From assembly GCA_027061805.1 (NCBI GenBank), contig JAMOWA010000064.1, forward strand, positions 1-64,000: a stretch of DNA of 64,000 bases. Reading direction: 5' to 3'. The DNA comes from Thermoanaerobaculia bacterium. GTDB lineage: Bacteria > Acidobacteriota > Thermoanaerobaculia > Thermoanaerobaculales > Sulfomarinibacteraceae. The stretch's first letter is position 1. Every line of letters starts with the position of its first letter. The translations under genes and the position numbers were made by a program. This document shows, one piece after another, positions 28,311 through 37,427 of this stretch. The notes below the pieces were generated by a model, which saw nothing but the letters and a program-made list of their open reading frames with translations, ran no database searches and was not told where the DNA came from.

Positions 28311-28638
28311 GGGCGGGCGTCGTACCGAACACCGCTCCGGCATCCCCCGAGGAAGGCCTGTTGCGGGGAGGGGGCCGGACGGAAGGCGCCCCGGGGCCAT
28401 CCCGCAGCGCGCCCCGGAGGGGGCGGGCGCAGGCCGCTTGGTCCGAGGCCGGGGCGGGCGGGGACGCGGAGCCGGCCGAGGATAAGCGGCCGAGCACGTC
28501 CCCTCCGGGGAGGCGATGCGGGTGCAGCACCGGGGCAACGCACCGGACGGCCCACGACCCGCAGGTCTCGCGCCAGCGAGACCGGGGGCGCAGCCCCCAC
28601 AGGCCAGGAGTCCGCGCTCGGAGAACCCGGACGGACGC

Positions 28639-28989
28639 TCAGTCCTCCGGACCGCTCCCCTGCTCCTCCTCTCCTCTGCTCCCCTGCTCCCCTGCTCCCC
28701 CTCTCCCCCGCTTCCTCCTCGCCCACTCGTCCACCTTCGGGAAGCGGCGGCGAAGGGCCTGGAGCACGCGGTGGGCCAGCGGAGAGTGGCGGGAGAGGAC
28801 CAGGAGGCCCGCGGCGATGAGCAGGATCCCCTGGAGGACGGGGACGAAGAGCCCCACGATGCCCAGGGCCACCAGGCCCCAGCCCAGGGCCAGCCCGAAG
28901 ACCCGCCCCAGCCAGGAGGAGGTGGGCTCCGGCCCCTCCCTCCCGGGGCCGCCGTCCGGCGGCACGGGACGCGGTCCGCCCTCAGTCAC
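28639..28989 (-). CDS. Small membrane protein (PGPGW/DUF454-like)
   Basis: LGWGLVALGIVGLFVPVLQGILLIAAGLLVLSRHSPLAHRVL; low-complexity tail GGAGEQGSRGEEEQGS is repeat-derived. Confidence 0.65.
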   Translation of the reverse strand: MTEGGPRPVPPDGGPGREGPEPTSSWLGRVFGLALGWGLVALGIVGLFVPVLQGILLIAAGLLVLSRHSPLAHRVLQALRRRFPKVDEWARRKRGRGGAGEQGSRGEEEQGSGPED

Positions 28990-31162
28990 GGCCGGCCTCC
29001 CCCGTCCCCCTCAGGTAACCGCCGAGGCCCGAGAGCACGGCGTCGAGCTCCCCCCGCGAGGCCAGGGAGGCCACCACCTCCCGCGAGGCCTGGAGGAGAT
29101 CCAGGTCGGCGGGGAGCCGGGCGTGCCGCAGGCCGTCGGCCCCCCACTGGCGGAGCCCCGCCACCTCGCCCGGCCCGCGGATCTCCAGGTCGGCCTCGGC
29201 CAGGCGGAAGCCGTCGGTGGTGGAGCGGAAGACCTCCAGCCGCCGCCGCGCCGCCTCCCCGAGGCGCTCCTCGTCCACGAGCAGGACACACCAGGAGGGC
29301 CGCGGGCCCCGCCCGATCCTGCCCCGGAGCTGGTGGAGCTGGGAGAGCCCGAAGCGCCGGGGCGACTCGATGACCATCACGGAGGCCTCCGGAACGTCCA
29401 CCCCCACCTCCACCACCGTGGTGGCCACCAGGACCTGGATCCCGCCGGCCCGGAAGGCCTCCACCGTGGCCCGCCGCTCCCCGGCGTCCATCCGGCCGTG
29501 GAGCGCCGCCACCGCCAGGCCGGGGAGCCGCCGCCGCAGCTCCGGCAGGTTGTCCTCCACGGCCTCGGCCTCCACCCCCTCCGAGCCCTCGATCAGGGGG
29601 TACACCACGAAGATCCTCCCCCCCTCCCGCGCCTCCCGGGCCACGAAGCTCCAGAGCTTCCCGGCCCGGTCCCGGGTCCGCACCACCGTCCGGACCGGCC
29701 GCCGGCCGGGGGGCAGCTCGTCGATCACGGAGAGGTCCAGGTCGCCGTAGGCCACCAGGGCGAGGGTCCTCGGGATCGGCGTGGCGGTCATGACCAGGAG
29801 GTGGGGCGCCCGCCCCTTCTCCACCAGGGACCGCCGCTGGGCCACCCCGAAGCGGTGCTGCTCGTCCACCACCACGAGGCCCAGCTCCGGGAGGGACACG
29901 GCCTCCTGGATCAGCGCATGGGTCCCCACCACCAGGCAGGGCCCACCGGACCCCAGCCTCCCGAGCACGCGCCGCCGCTCGGAAGCGCCCAGGCTCCCGG
30001 TGAGCAGGAGCGGCTCCCACGGCGTTCCGCCGAAGAGCCCCGAGAGCGTCCGGTGGTGCTGCTCGGCCAGGAGCTCCGTGGGCGCCATGAAGGCCACCTG
30101 GAACCCGGAGTGGAGGACCCTCCAGGCCGCCAGGGCCGCCACCACGGTCTTGCCCGAGCCCACGTCCCCCTGGAGGAGCCGGGCCATGGGGCGTTCCCCG
30201 GAGAGGTCCCGGGCGATCTCGTCGGCCACCCTCCTCTGGGCCGCGGTCAGCTCGAAGGGGAGAGGGAGCTCCGGCGCCCCCTCGGCGGCGCAGCGGGGGG
30301 CCCGCCGGGTCCGGCGGCGGGTCCGGATCCCCTCCACGGCGCCCGCCAGGGCCAGCAGCTCGTCAAAGGCCAGGCGGCGGTGGGCCGGCGTCCGGCGGCC
30401 CTCCAGCGCCTCCACGAGGGCCCGGCGGGCACCGGGATCCTCCGGCACCTCCGGCCGGTGGAGCGTGCGGAGCGCCTCGCGGATCCCCGGCAGGCCCAGC
30501 CTCGCGAGCACCGGCGCTGGGACCGGGTCGTCCAGCCTCCCGAGGGCCGGGAGGGCGTGCCCCACGAGCCGGCGGAGACGCCGTCCGCCCCAGGCACCCA
30601 GCCTCGGGTACACGGGAACGATGCGCAGGGCCTCCACCTCGCCCGCGTCCACGGGCTCCACCGAGGGGTTCACCACCTGGAGGACCTCCGTCCCGCCCCG
30701 CCGGCGGACCGTGCCGAAGAGGAAGACCTCGGGCTCGCCCGCCAGGCGGCCCGCGATCCACGTCTGGTTGAACCACACCACCGGCACCGTGCCCTCCGGC
30801 GTCACCAGCTCCGCGTGGACCACCCCACGCCCGCGGCCCCTTCGCCTGCCCACCCGGACCCGGCGGACGGTGCCCCGGAGGAGGGCGGCCTCGCCCTCCC
30901 GGAGCGACGTGACCGGCACCACCGCGGACCGGTCCTCGTACCTCCGGGGGGTGTGGAGGAGGAGGTCGCCCACACAGGCCACGCCGTGGTCCGCCAGCAT
31001 CCCCGCGGTCTTCGGGCCGACCCCGGGAAGCACGGTGAGGGGGTCGGACGGGCGCGGCGGCCTCTCTCGCCTGGCTGGGTCCCGGTGCCCCCGGCCGGCC
31101 CGGGCGCCGGTTGCGGGACCGCGAGCCGTCAGCTCGGGGCCTCCCCCACCTCGAAGCGGCAC
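28982..31162 (-). CDS. recG: ATP-dependent DNA helicase RecG
   Basis: LLQGDVGSGKTVVAALAAW, VVDEQHRFGVAQR, MTATPIPRTLAL, QLRGRIGRG; exact start uncertain. Confidence 0.93.
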   Translation of the reverse strand: MPLRGGGGPELTARGPATGARAGRGHRDPARRERPPRPSDPLTVLPGVGPKTAGMLADHGVACVGDLLLHTPRRYEDRSAVVPVTSLREGEAALLRGTVRRVRVGRRRGRGRGVVHAELVTPEGTVPVVWFNQTWIAGRLAGEPEVFLFGTVRRRGGTEVLQVVNPSVEPVDAGEVEALRIVPVYPRLGAWGGRRLRRLVGHALPALGRLDDPVPAPVLARLGLPGIREALRTLHRPEVPEDPGARRALVEALEGRRTPAHRRLAFDELLALAGAVEGIRTRRRTRRAPRCAAEGAPELPLPFELTAAQRRVADEIARDLSGERPMARLLQGDVGSGKTVVAALAAWRVLHSGFQVAFMAPTELLAEQHHRTLSGLFGGTPWEPLLLTGSLGASERRRVLGRLGSGGPCLVVGTHALIQEAVSLPELGLVVVDEQHRFGVAQRRSLVEKGRAPHLLVMTATPIPRTLALVAYGDLDLSVIDELPPGRRPVRTVVRTRDRAGKLWSFVAREAREGGRIFVVYPLIEGSEGVEAEAVEDNLPELRRRLPGLAVAALHGRMDAGERRATVEAFRAGGIQVLVATTVVEVGVDVPEASVMVIESPRRFGLSQLHQLRGRIGRGPRPSWCVLLVDEERLGEAARRRLEVFRSTTDGFRLAEADLEIRGPGEVAGLRQWGADGLRHARLPADLDLLQASREVVASLASRGELDAVLSGLGGYLRGTGEAGRD

Positions 31163-31935
31163 TGGACGGTGCCGAAGACCACGGTGTCACCCGGCTTGAT
31201 CTCGTGGGGCTTGCCGGTGGCCAGGCGCACCCCGTTGACGAAGGTCCCGTTCATGGTCCCCACGTCCTCGATCACCACGTAGGTGCCGTCGTCCTCCTTG
31301 CGGATCCGGGCGTGCCTGCGGGACACCGAGCGCTGGGGGTCCACGCCGGTCAGGTCCACCTCGGGCTGGATGCCCGTGACGGGGTCGGCACGGCCCACCG
31401 TGGTCTCCTTCTTCCCGGCGAGGGGGAACACGGTGCCGCCCCCCAGCTCCACGAGCCGGGCCAGCGGGTCCGGTGGAGGCGGCGGCGGCGCGGTGATCCC
31501 CGAGGACTCCACGTCCACCTCGTGGCCCACGGCCTCCTCCAGGAGCCGCGTGGTCTCCCGGAGTCGCCGGACCAGCTTGCGCATCATCCGCACGGCGATC
31601 TCGGGGTTGCGCTCCAGGATGAAGGTGAAGGCCGCCTGGTCGATCATGATGGCATCCACGTCGGTGATGGCCACCGCCGAGGCCGACCGCGGGATCTCGT
31701 CCTCCAGCATGCACATCTCGCCGAAGAAGTCGCCCTTGCCCAGCACGGCCAGGACCCCCTCCTCACCGCCGAACTTCTTGCGGATCTCCACCTCGCCCGA
31801 CTCCACGATGTACATGGCCAGGCCAAGGTCACCCTCGGAGAAGATCACCGCACCCTTCTGAAAGCGCGTCCTCATGGGCTCCAGGGAGTCGTGCGCCTCT
31901 CCGGAGGATCCCGATGTCGTCTTGAACTTCGCCAT
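31129..31935 (-). CDS. Cyclic-nucleotide-binding domain + FHA domain protein
   Basis: FSEGDLGLAMYIVESGEVEI...LGKGDFFGEMCMLEDEIPRSASA (cNMP) followed by TTVGRADP...SVSRRHARI...DVGTMNGTFVNG (FHA). Confidence 0.88.
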   Translation of the reverse strand: MAKFKTTSGSSGEAHDSLEPMRTRFQKGAVIFSEGDLGLAMYIVESGEVEIRKKFGGEEGVLAVLGKGDFFGEMCMLEDEIPRSASAVAITDVDAIMIDQAAFTFILERNPEIAVRMMRKLVRRLRETTRLLEEAVGHEVDVESSGITAPPPPPPDPLARLVELGGGTVFPLAGKKETTVGRADPVTGIQPEVDLTGVDPQRSVSRRHARIRKEDDGTYVVIEDVGTMNGTFVNGVRLATGKPHEIKPGDTVVFGTVQCRFEVGEAPS

Positions 31936-32906
31936 CAACTGCTCCAGGTCACACATCCCGCCGCGGTGTCCACCTCCAGGTGGGCTCCCAGGGGGAATGC
32001 CAGGTTCCGACTTCCATGACCGAAGGGACGGTCGACCACGATGGGAACACCGGGCGGTGCAGCGTCCAGCAGGAGCCTCTTCCACCTCGCACCCCTCTCC
32101 TGTGCCGGTCTGCAACCACGCAAGCTCCCACCAATCAAGGCGTTGACACAATGCAATCTACCAGAGGACCATAGCTGGGTCAACAGCCGGTCCAGCCGGT
32201 AGAGGGGCTCCCCCAGCTCCTCCAGGAACAGCACGCTCCCCTCCCATGGAGGCTCCCAGGGGGTCCCCAGGAGGGAGCAGAGCACGGTGAGGTTGCCGCC
32301 CACGGAGTGACCGGAGGCCCGTCCGGGGCGGACGACCGAGGACTCCCGAAAGCGGAACAGCTCCCGCCCCGGCACCTCGCCCCGGAGCACGGCCATGAGG
32401 CGCCGGAGGTTCTCCTGCCGGTCCAGCCCCACGCCGGCCATGGGGCCGTGCACCTGGACGGCCCCGCCCCTGGCCTGCAGCGGCGCCATGACCGCCGTCA
32501 GGTCGGAGAAGCCCACGAAGGTGACCCCCTCCCGGACCAGGCGGTCCCAGGGGAGCTCGTCGAGCAGACGCGAGACACCGTAGCCTCCCCGGGCGGCCAC
32601 CAGGACCCGCGCCCCGTGGTCCAGCACCCGCTCGAGACCTTCGAGTCGGGCGCGGTCGCTCCCGGCCAGGTAGCCCTCCCTGGCATGGACGTTCGGCGCC
32701 ACCACGAGGGGGTGCCCCGTGGCTGACAGGGCCTCGAGGCCCCGGGCCAGCCGCTGTCCGTCCACCGGCCCGGAGAGGGCCACGACACCGATGGATTCAC
32801 CGGGGGACAGGAGGCGGAAACCCGGGGCACGCACCCCCCAAGGATACGTCGCCGGAAGGCGCCTGGGAAGGGCCCGATCCGCACCGGGCGGTGCGCCGCG
32901 ACACAT
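31935..32906 (-). CDS. LD-carboxypeptidase (S66 family)
   Basis: AARGGYGVSRLLDELPW, FVGFSDLTAV, GGNLTVLCSLLGTPW, FLEELGEPLYRLDRLLTQL. Confidence 0.9.
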   Translation of the reverse strand: MCRGAPPGADRALPRRLPATYPWGVRAPGFRLLSPGESIGVVALSGPVDGQRLARGLEALSATGHPLVVAPNVHAREGYLAGSDRARLEGLERVLDHGARVLVAARGGYGVSRLLDELPWDRLVREGVTFVGFSDLTAVMAPLQARGGAVQVHGPMAGVGLDRQENLRRLMAVLRGEVPGRELFRFRESSVVRPGRASGHSVGGNLTVLCSLLGTPWEPPWEGSVLFLEELGEPLYRLDRLLTQLWSSGRLHCVNALIGGSLRGCRPAQERGARWKRLLLDAAPPGVPIVVDRPFGHGSRNLAFPLGAHLEVDTAAGCVTWSS

Positions 32907-32919
32907 TCCACCGTGGGGG

Positions 32920-32948
32920 TTGACAGGAGCGTATTAGAATGTTAGGAT
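32920..32948 (+). promoter_or_regulatory. Sigma70-type promoter TTGACA-N17-TAGGAT upstream of thioredoxin gene
   Basis: TTGACA 32920-32925, 17-nt spacer, TAGGAT 32943-32948; AT-rich relative to surroundings. Confidence 0.7.
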
Positions 32949-33007
32949 ATTCTTGAATGGTTATGAAGTGATGCTTCAATGACCATCGCCGCTGCCGTCG
33001 GCAACCC

Positions 33008-33406
33008 ATGAATCAGGAGGAACCACATATGCCTGTCACGACACTGACCATCGACAACATCAACGAGCTGATCGAGAACAACGAGATCCTGATCATCGAC
33101 TTCTGGGCCCCCTGGTGCGGACCGTGCCAGGCCTTCAAGCCCATCTTCGAGAAGGCTGCGGAGGACCATCCGGACATCACCTTCGCCTCGTGCAACACCG
33201 AGGAGCAGCAGGAGCTGGCCGCCATGTTCCAGATCCGGTCCATCCCCACCCTGATGGTGTTCCGGGAGCAGATCATGGTGTTCGCGCAGCCCGGCATGCT
33301 TCCGGCCGAGGTGCTGGAGGATCTCATCGGACAGGTCAAGGCCCTTGACATGGACCAGGTTCGCGCCGAGGTGGCGAAGCAGCAGGCCGACGCCGCCTCC
33401 GCGTAG
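33008..33406 (+). CDS. Thioredoxin family protein
   Basis: DFWAPWCGPCQAFKPIFEKAA active site; aggagg RBS. Confidence 0.93.
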   Translation: MNQEEPHMPVTTLTIDNINELIENNEILIIDFWAPWCGPCQAFKPIFEKAAEDHPDITFASCNTEEQQELAAMFQIRSIPTLMVFREQIMVFAQPGMLPAEVLEDLIGQVKALDMDQVRAEVAKQQADAASA

Positions 33407-33449
33407 GCAGAGCGACACGCATCAAACCGACCTCCTTCTTCTTCCATAC

Positions 33450-33475
33450 GGCCCGCCGCAAGGCGGGCCCCTCTT
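33450..33475 (+). terminator. Rho-independent-like terminator after thioredoxin gene
   Basis: ggcccgcc-gcaa-ggcgggcc stem followed by cctcttct. Confidence 0.6.
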
Positions 33476-33564
33476 CTGTGTCCGGACACGAACCGGGCCG
33501 TCCCGGCGGGGAGGCCCCCGTCCGGAACGGCCCGCAGGGAACAGGGTCGGTCCCCTCCCCCCGA

Positions 33565-35727
33565 TCAATCGTCCACGGGCAGCGGCGTCAGCACGCCATC
33601 CTGCAGCCTGTAGCCGACCCCCGTCATCACCTCGTCCAGCGCGTCGGGATCCTCGTAGAAGCTGGTCCCCACCAGGTCTGCCGGGTACTGCCGGTAGACG
33701 GCGGTGATGGCCCCCGAATCCACCTCGAAGGCGGCATAGCCCGCGCACAGCGTCTCGGCGTACACGAGGCTCGACGGCGTCACGTCGGGGTCGGAGGCCG
33801 AGACCATGAAGATCGGCGACAGCCGGGACAGGAGCGCCTCCAGCCCGGGGATCCCCCCGAGGATCGGGTCGTTCTTCACGGTGCCGGTCACGAGCTCCTG
33901 GAGCGACTCCGAGGAGATGGCCGGCGTGGTGAACTCGAACACGCCCTGGTGGTCCGCCACGAAGGAGGCGTGGATGTCGCCCGAGATCACCACCGTGTTC
34001 CCCGTCTGGCGGAACATGTCCAGCAGGGCGGCCCGCATGTTGGGGAAGCCCTCCCACTGGTCCACGTTGAGGTTGATCCTGGTGCGCAGCGCATCGGGGA
34101 ACCCCTCGGGAAGCGTGGGGGCGATGGCCGGGTTGGTGAAGTCCAGGATCATGGGGGCCATGGAGACCGAGCTGGCCACGACGTTCCACCGCGCGGTGCT
34201 CGTGCCCAGGGTCTGGGCCAGCCACGCCATCTGGGCGTCACCCAGCGCGTTCTCCGAGGCGCCCTGGGTCTCCAGGAAGCGGGCCCCAGCGTAGAGCTTG
34301 AAGGGGTCCCTCATGACCATGTAGCGGGACCCCAGGGAGCTGAACTGGCTGGTCTTGCCCAGGTAGAGGTAGCTGAGCCCGTGGGTCAGCCGGGCCATGG
34401 TGTCGGGCGGGAAGGGGGGATCGTACCCCGCCGCGGCGAAGAGCGCATTCACGTAGGAGGCGCTCACCCGCCCCCCGAGGAGCTCCTCGGCGATGCCCAC
34501 CGCCGTCTTCATGTCGAGCCCCGGGTTCGCCGCCAGGACCACCTGGGTGGCGATGAGGTACGCGGTGTGGGTCAGCACGTCGAGGCCCAGGTCCTGGAGA
34601 TCCACATGGCCGTCCAGGTGGGGCGCGATCTGCTCGAACATCTCGTCCCCCAGCATGAGGCGCAGGGTGTCCTCGTCCACCGCCACGGCCCCCGGGAAGG
34701 CGTTCTCCGGGATCAGGTGATCGGGACGATAGGTCCTGTAGTCGGTCATGAGGAGCTCGAGGTTGGCCCCGAAGCGGAGGTCCCGGTAGATCTTCGAGTT
34801 GGGGTAGAGGTCGTCCTCCCCGATGTCCAGGGTGCCGTCCTCGCCCAGGCCCACCTCGGTGGGAACCCACTCCATCCAGGCGCGCTCCGCGTTCCGCCGG
34901 CGCTCGGGATCGGCCTCGTCCTTCCGTCCGTCGAAGTAGGTGCCCACGTCGCCCCAGCAGTCGTCCGAGAACTCGTGGTCGTCCCAGATGACCACGAAGG
35001 GGTACTGTCGCCGCACGTCCTGGAGCACCGGGTCGGAGAGGAAGGTCCGGTAGAGGGTCCTGTAGTTGGCCAGGCTGGCAGCGGCGTGGTAGGGGTGCTC
35101 GGGATCACCCAGCTGGATGGCCCCCTCCAGGTCCTCGAACACCACCTTCCGCTCGTCACTGGGATCCTGGAAGGAGGGATCTCCCGTGGTCTCGTACACG
35201 AAGTCCCCCAGGTGGACGATGAAGTCCAGGTCGTCCGGATGGTCCCTGAGCAGCTGGAGGTAGCTGTTGTAGTACCGCCCCGCGTAGTCCTGTCCGTAGG
35301 CCACGGCGAAGCGCACCGCCTCGTCGGCCTCGGGGTCGGGGGCCGTCCGCGTGACGCCGGGGAGGGTCCACACCATCTCCTCCCCCACCGCGACACCGAA
35401 CCGGTAGTGGCAGGTCGTCCCCGGATCGAGCCCCGTGACCCTGACCTTCACGCAGTGGTCGTACTCCGCCAGGGCCGTGAGCTCCCGGGTGACCACCACA
35501 TCGGTGAAGTCGGGGTCGGTGGCGACCTCGAGCACCACCGGCACGTCGGCCCCGGCATCGTCCGGGTCCACCGCCCGGGTCCAGAGCACGACGCTGTCGG
35601 GGCGCGGGTCTCCGGACGCCACGCCATGGGTGAAGTGGGCCGGCTGAAGTGCGACGGCCGGGCCCGCGGCGAGCAGGGCCAGAACGGCCACCACCGCCAC
35701 CATCGGGTACATTCTGGATTGCATCAT
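33565..35727 (-). CDS. Alkaline phosphatase D (PhoD)-family protein
   Basis: FTHGVASGDPRPDSVVLWTRA, DFIVHLGDFVYE, VIWDDHEFSDD, GDIHASFV; signal peptide. Confidence 0.92.
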   Translation of the reverse strand: MMQSRMYPMVAVVAVLALLAAGPAVALQPAHFTHGVASGDPRPDSVVLWTRAVDPDDAGADVPVVLEVATDPDFTDVVVTRELTALAEYDHCVKVRVTGLDPGTTCHYRFGVAVGEEMVWTLPGVTRTAPDPEADEAVRFAVAYGQDYAGRYYNSYLQLLRDHPDDLDFIVHLGDFVYETTGDPSFQDPSDERKVVFEDLEGAIQLGDPEHPYHAAASLANYRTLYRTFLSDPVLQDVRRQYPFVVIWDDHEFSDDCWGDVGTYFDGRKDEADPERRRNAERAWMEWVPTEVGLGEDGTLDIGEDDLYPNSKIYRDLRFGANLELLMTDYRTYRPDHLIPENAFPGAVAVDEDTLRLMLGDEMFEQIAPHLDGHVDLQDLGLDVLTHTAYLIATQVVLAANPGLDMKTAVGIAEELLGGRVSASYVNALFAAAGYDPPFPPDTMARLTHGLSYLYLGKTSQFSSLGSRYMVMRDPFKLYAGARFLETQGASENALGDAQMAWLAQTLGTSTARWNVVASSVSMAPMILDFTNPAIAPTLPEGFPDALRTRINLNVDQWEGFPNMRAALLDMFRQTGNTVVISGDIHASFVADHQGVFEFTTPAISSESLQELVTGTVKNDPILGGIPGLEALLSRLSPIFMVSASDPDVTPSSLVYAETLCAGYAAFEVDSGAITAVYRQYPADLVGTSFYEDPDALDEVMTGVGYRLQDGVLTPLPVDD

Positions 35728-35840
35728 CGGAACACCTCCAACCGTGTTCGCCCCCGGACGTGCCGGGGAATCCTGGTCCAGGGATCTCCACTGCCTGCGA
35801 AAACCGGGTCCTCTCAAGTATACGCCCGTATAATCATGGA

Positions 35841-37115
35841 ATGGACAGCCTCGCCAACCACGTGCAGCCCGAGCTGGCCGGATTCATCCTGACGCTGGCC
35901 CTCTCACTGCTCATCGGCTTCGAGCGCGAGGAGCTCCGGGACGACCGGCCCCTCTCCTTCTTCGGCGGCGTGCGGACCTTCCCGCTCATCGGCCTCTCGG
36001 CCTTCCTCCTGCGTGCGGGTTTCCCCGGCACGGCCCTCCCCTTCTCCGTGGGCCTCGTGGTGCTGGGAGGCCTGCTGCTCCTGTCCCACTCCACCTCGCT
36101 GAAGACCACCCACATGGGCATCACCTCGGAGATGGCGGCCGTCCTCACCTACGGTCTCGGCGGCGTGGCCGCGGGCGGCCAGTACTGGCTGGCCGTGGCC
36201 GGCGGCGTGGTGGCGGTGCTCCTCCTCCACGAGAAGGAACGGCTGGAGGGCCTGGTGGACCGGATCCCCCGCGGGGAGCTGGGTACGCTGCTGCGCTTCC
36301 TCCTCCTCACCGGCGTGATCCTCCCGGTGGTCCCCAACCACCGGTTCACCGCACTCGACATCAACCCCTTCAAGATCTGGCTCGTGGTGGTGGCGGTCAG
36401 CGGCATCTCCTACCTGAGCTATCTGCTCCAGCTCCGGTGGGGCCGCGCCGGCCTCATCCTCGCCGGGCTCCTCGGCGGCGCCTACTCCTCCACCGCCACC
36501 ACCGTGGTGCTGGCCCGCCAGTCCAGGAACAGCACGCGGCGTCCCGTCCGGTTCGCCGGGGCGATCCTGGCCGCCACGGGGGTCATGTACATCCGGCTGT
36601 GGATCCTCATCCTGATCTTCGCGCGGCCCCTGGCGGCCCACCTCACGCTGCTCTTCTGGGGCTCCGGCCTGACCGCCATCGCCGTGGGCGCCCTGCTGGC
36701 CCACTCCCGCCGGGCCGAGCAGCCCGACGCCGACGCCACCGACGGAATCCGGCGCCCCTCGGAGAACCCCCTGGAGCTCACCTCGGCCTTCACCTTCGGT
36801 GCCATCTTCGTGGCGGTCCTGGTCCTCACCCGGTGGGTCGCCGGCCACTTCGGGACAACCGGCGTGCTGGCCCTGGCCGCAATCATGGGAGCCACCGACG
36901 TGGATCCCTTCATCCTGGGCATCACCCAGGCGGCGGGAGGCACCACGCTGCCCCTGGCCACGGCGGCCCTGGCCGTGGTGATCGCCGCCTCGGCCAACAA
37001 CCTCATGAAGGGCCTGTACGCCCTGTTCTTCGGCAGCCCCACCACCGGGCGGCTCTCCCTGGCGCTCCTCGCCCTGTGGGGCGCGGCGTCGCTGGGCGCC
37101 TTCTTCCTCCTGTGA
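35841..37115 (+). CDS. MgtC/SapB + DUF4010-type membrane protein
   Basis: LSLLIGFEREELRD...GVRTFPLIGLSAFLL (MgtC-like) and AYSSTATTVVLARQSRNS with C-terminal TM region. Confidence 0.88.
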   Translation: MDSLANHVQPELAGFILTLALSLLIGFEREELRDDRPLSFFGGVRTFPLIGLSAFLLRAGFPGTALPFSVGLVVLGGLLLLSHSTSLKTTHMGITSEMAAVLTYGLGGVAAGGQYWLAVAGGVVAVLLLHEKERLEGLVDRIPRGELGTLLRFLLLTGVILPVVPNHRFTALDINPFKIWLVVVAVSGISYLSYLLQLRWGRAGLILAGLLGGAYSSTATTVVLARQSRNSTRRPVRFAGAILAATGVMYIRLWILILIFARPLAAHLTLLFWGSGLTAIAVGALLAHSRRAEQPDADATDGIRRPSENPLELTSAFTFGAIFVAVLVLTRWVAGHFGTTGVLALAAIMGATDVDPFILGITQAAGGTTLPLATAALAVVIAASANNLMKGLYALFFGSPTTGRLSLALLALWGAASLGAFFLL

Positions 37116-37175
37116 CGTCGTCCCGTGGGGGTGCGGCCCCGTGCCTGATGCCGGTCCTCGGGCACGGGGCCGGAT

Positions 37176-37427
37176 TCAGTCCTCCAGACCCAGCTCCCCG
37201 AAGGTCGAGGCACACCCCCTGAAGCCGATGGAGACCCGTTCGTGGTCCACCACCACGGGCAGCCTGTGCTCCCAGCAGTGCCTCCGGAGCTCGGCCATCC
37301 CCCCGGGATCACGGCTGAGGTTCACCTCCCGGAACCGCACGCCCCTCCGGCGCAGGTCCTCGCACAGGGCCGCGCTGTGGGGGCAGCCGTCCGCCGTGAA
37401 CACCACGATCGTGAAAATGGGGCTCAC
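37176..37427 (-). CDS. Glutaredoxin-like protein
   Basis: IVVFTADGCPHSAALCEDLRRRGVRFREVNLSRDPGGMAELRRH, LPVVVDHERVSIGF; GTG start overlaps era stop. Confidence 0.7.
   Translation of the reverse strand: MSPIFTIVVFTADGCPHSAALCEDLRRRGVRFREVNLSRDPGGMAELRRHCWEHRLPVVVDHERVSIGFRGCASTFGELGLED

Noticed and set aside
28247-31282. 1011-aa plus-strand ORF
   Set aside because: Antisense to recG and FHA genes, which have clear motifs; long overlapping ORFs are expected at this GC content.
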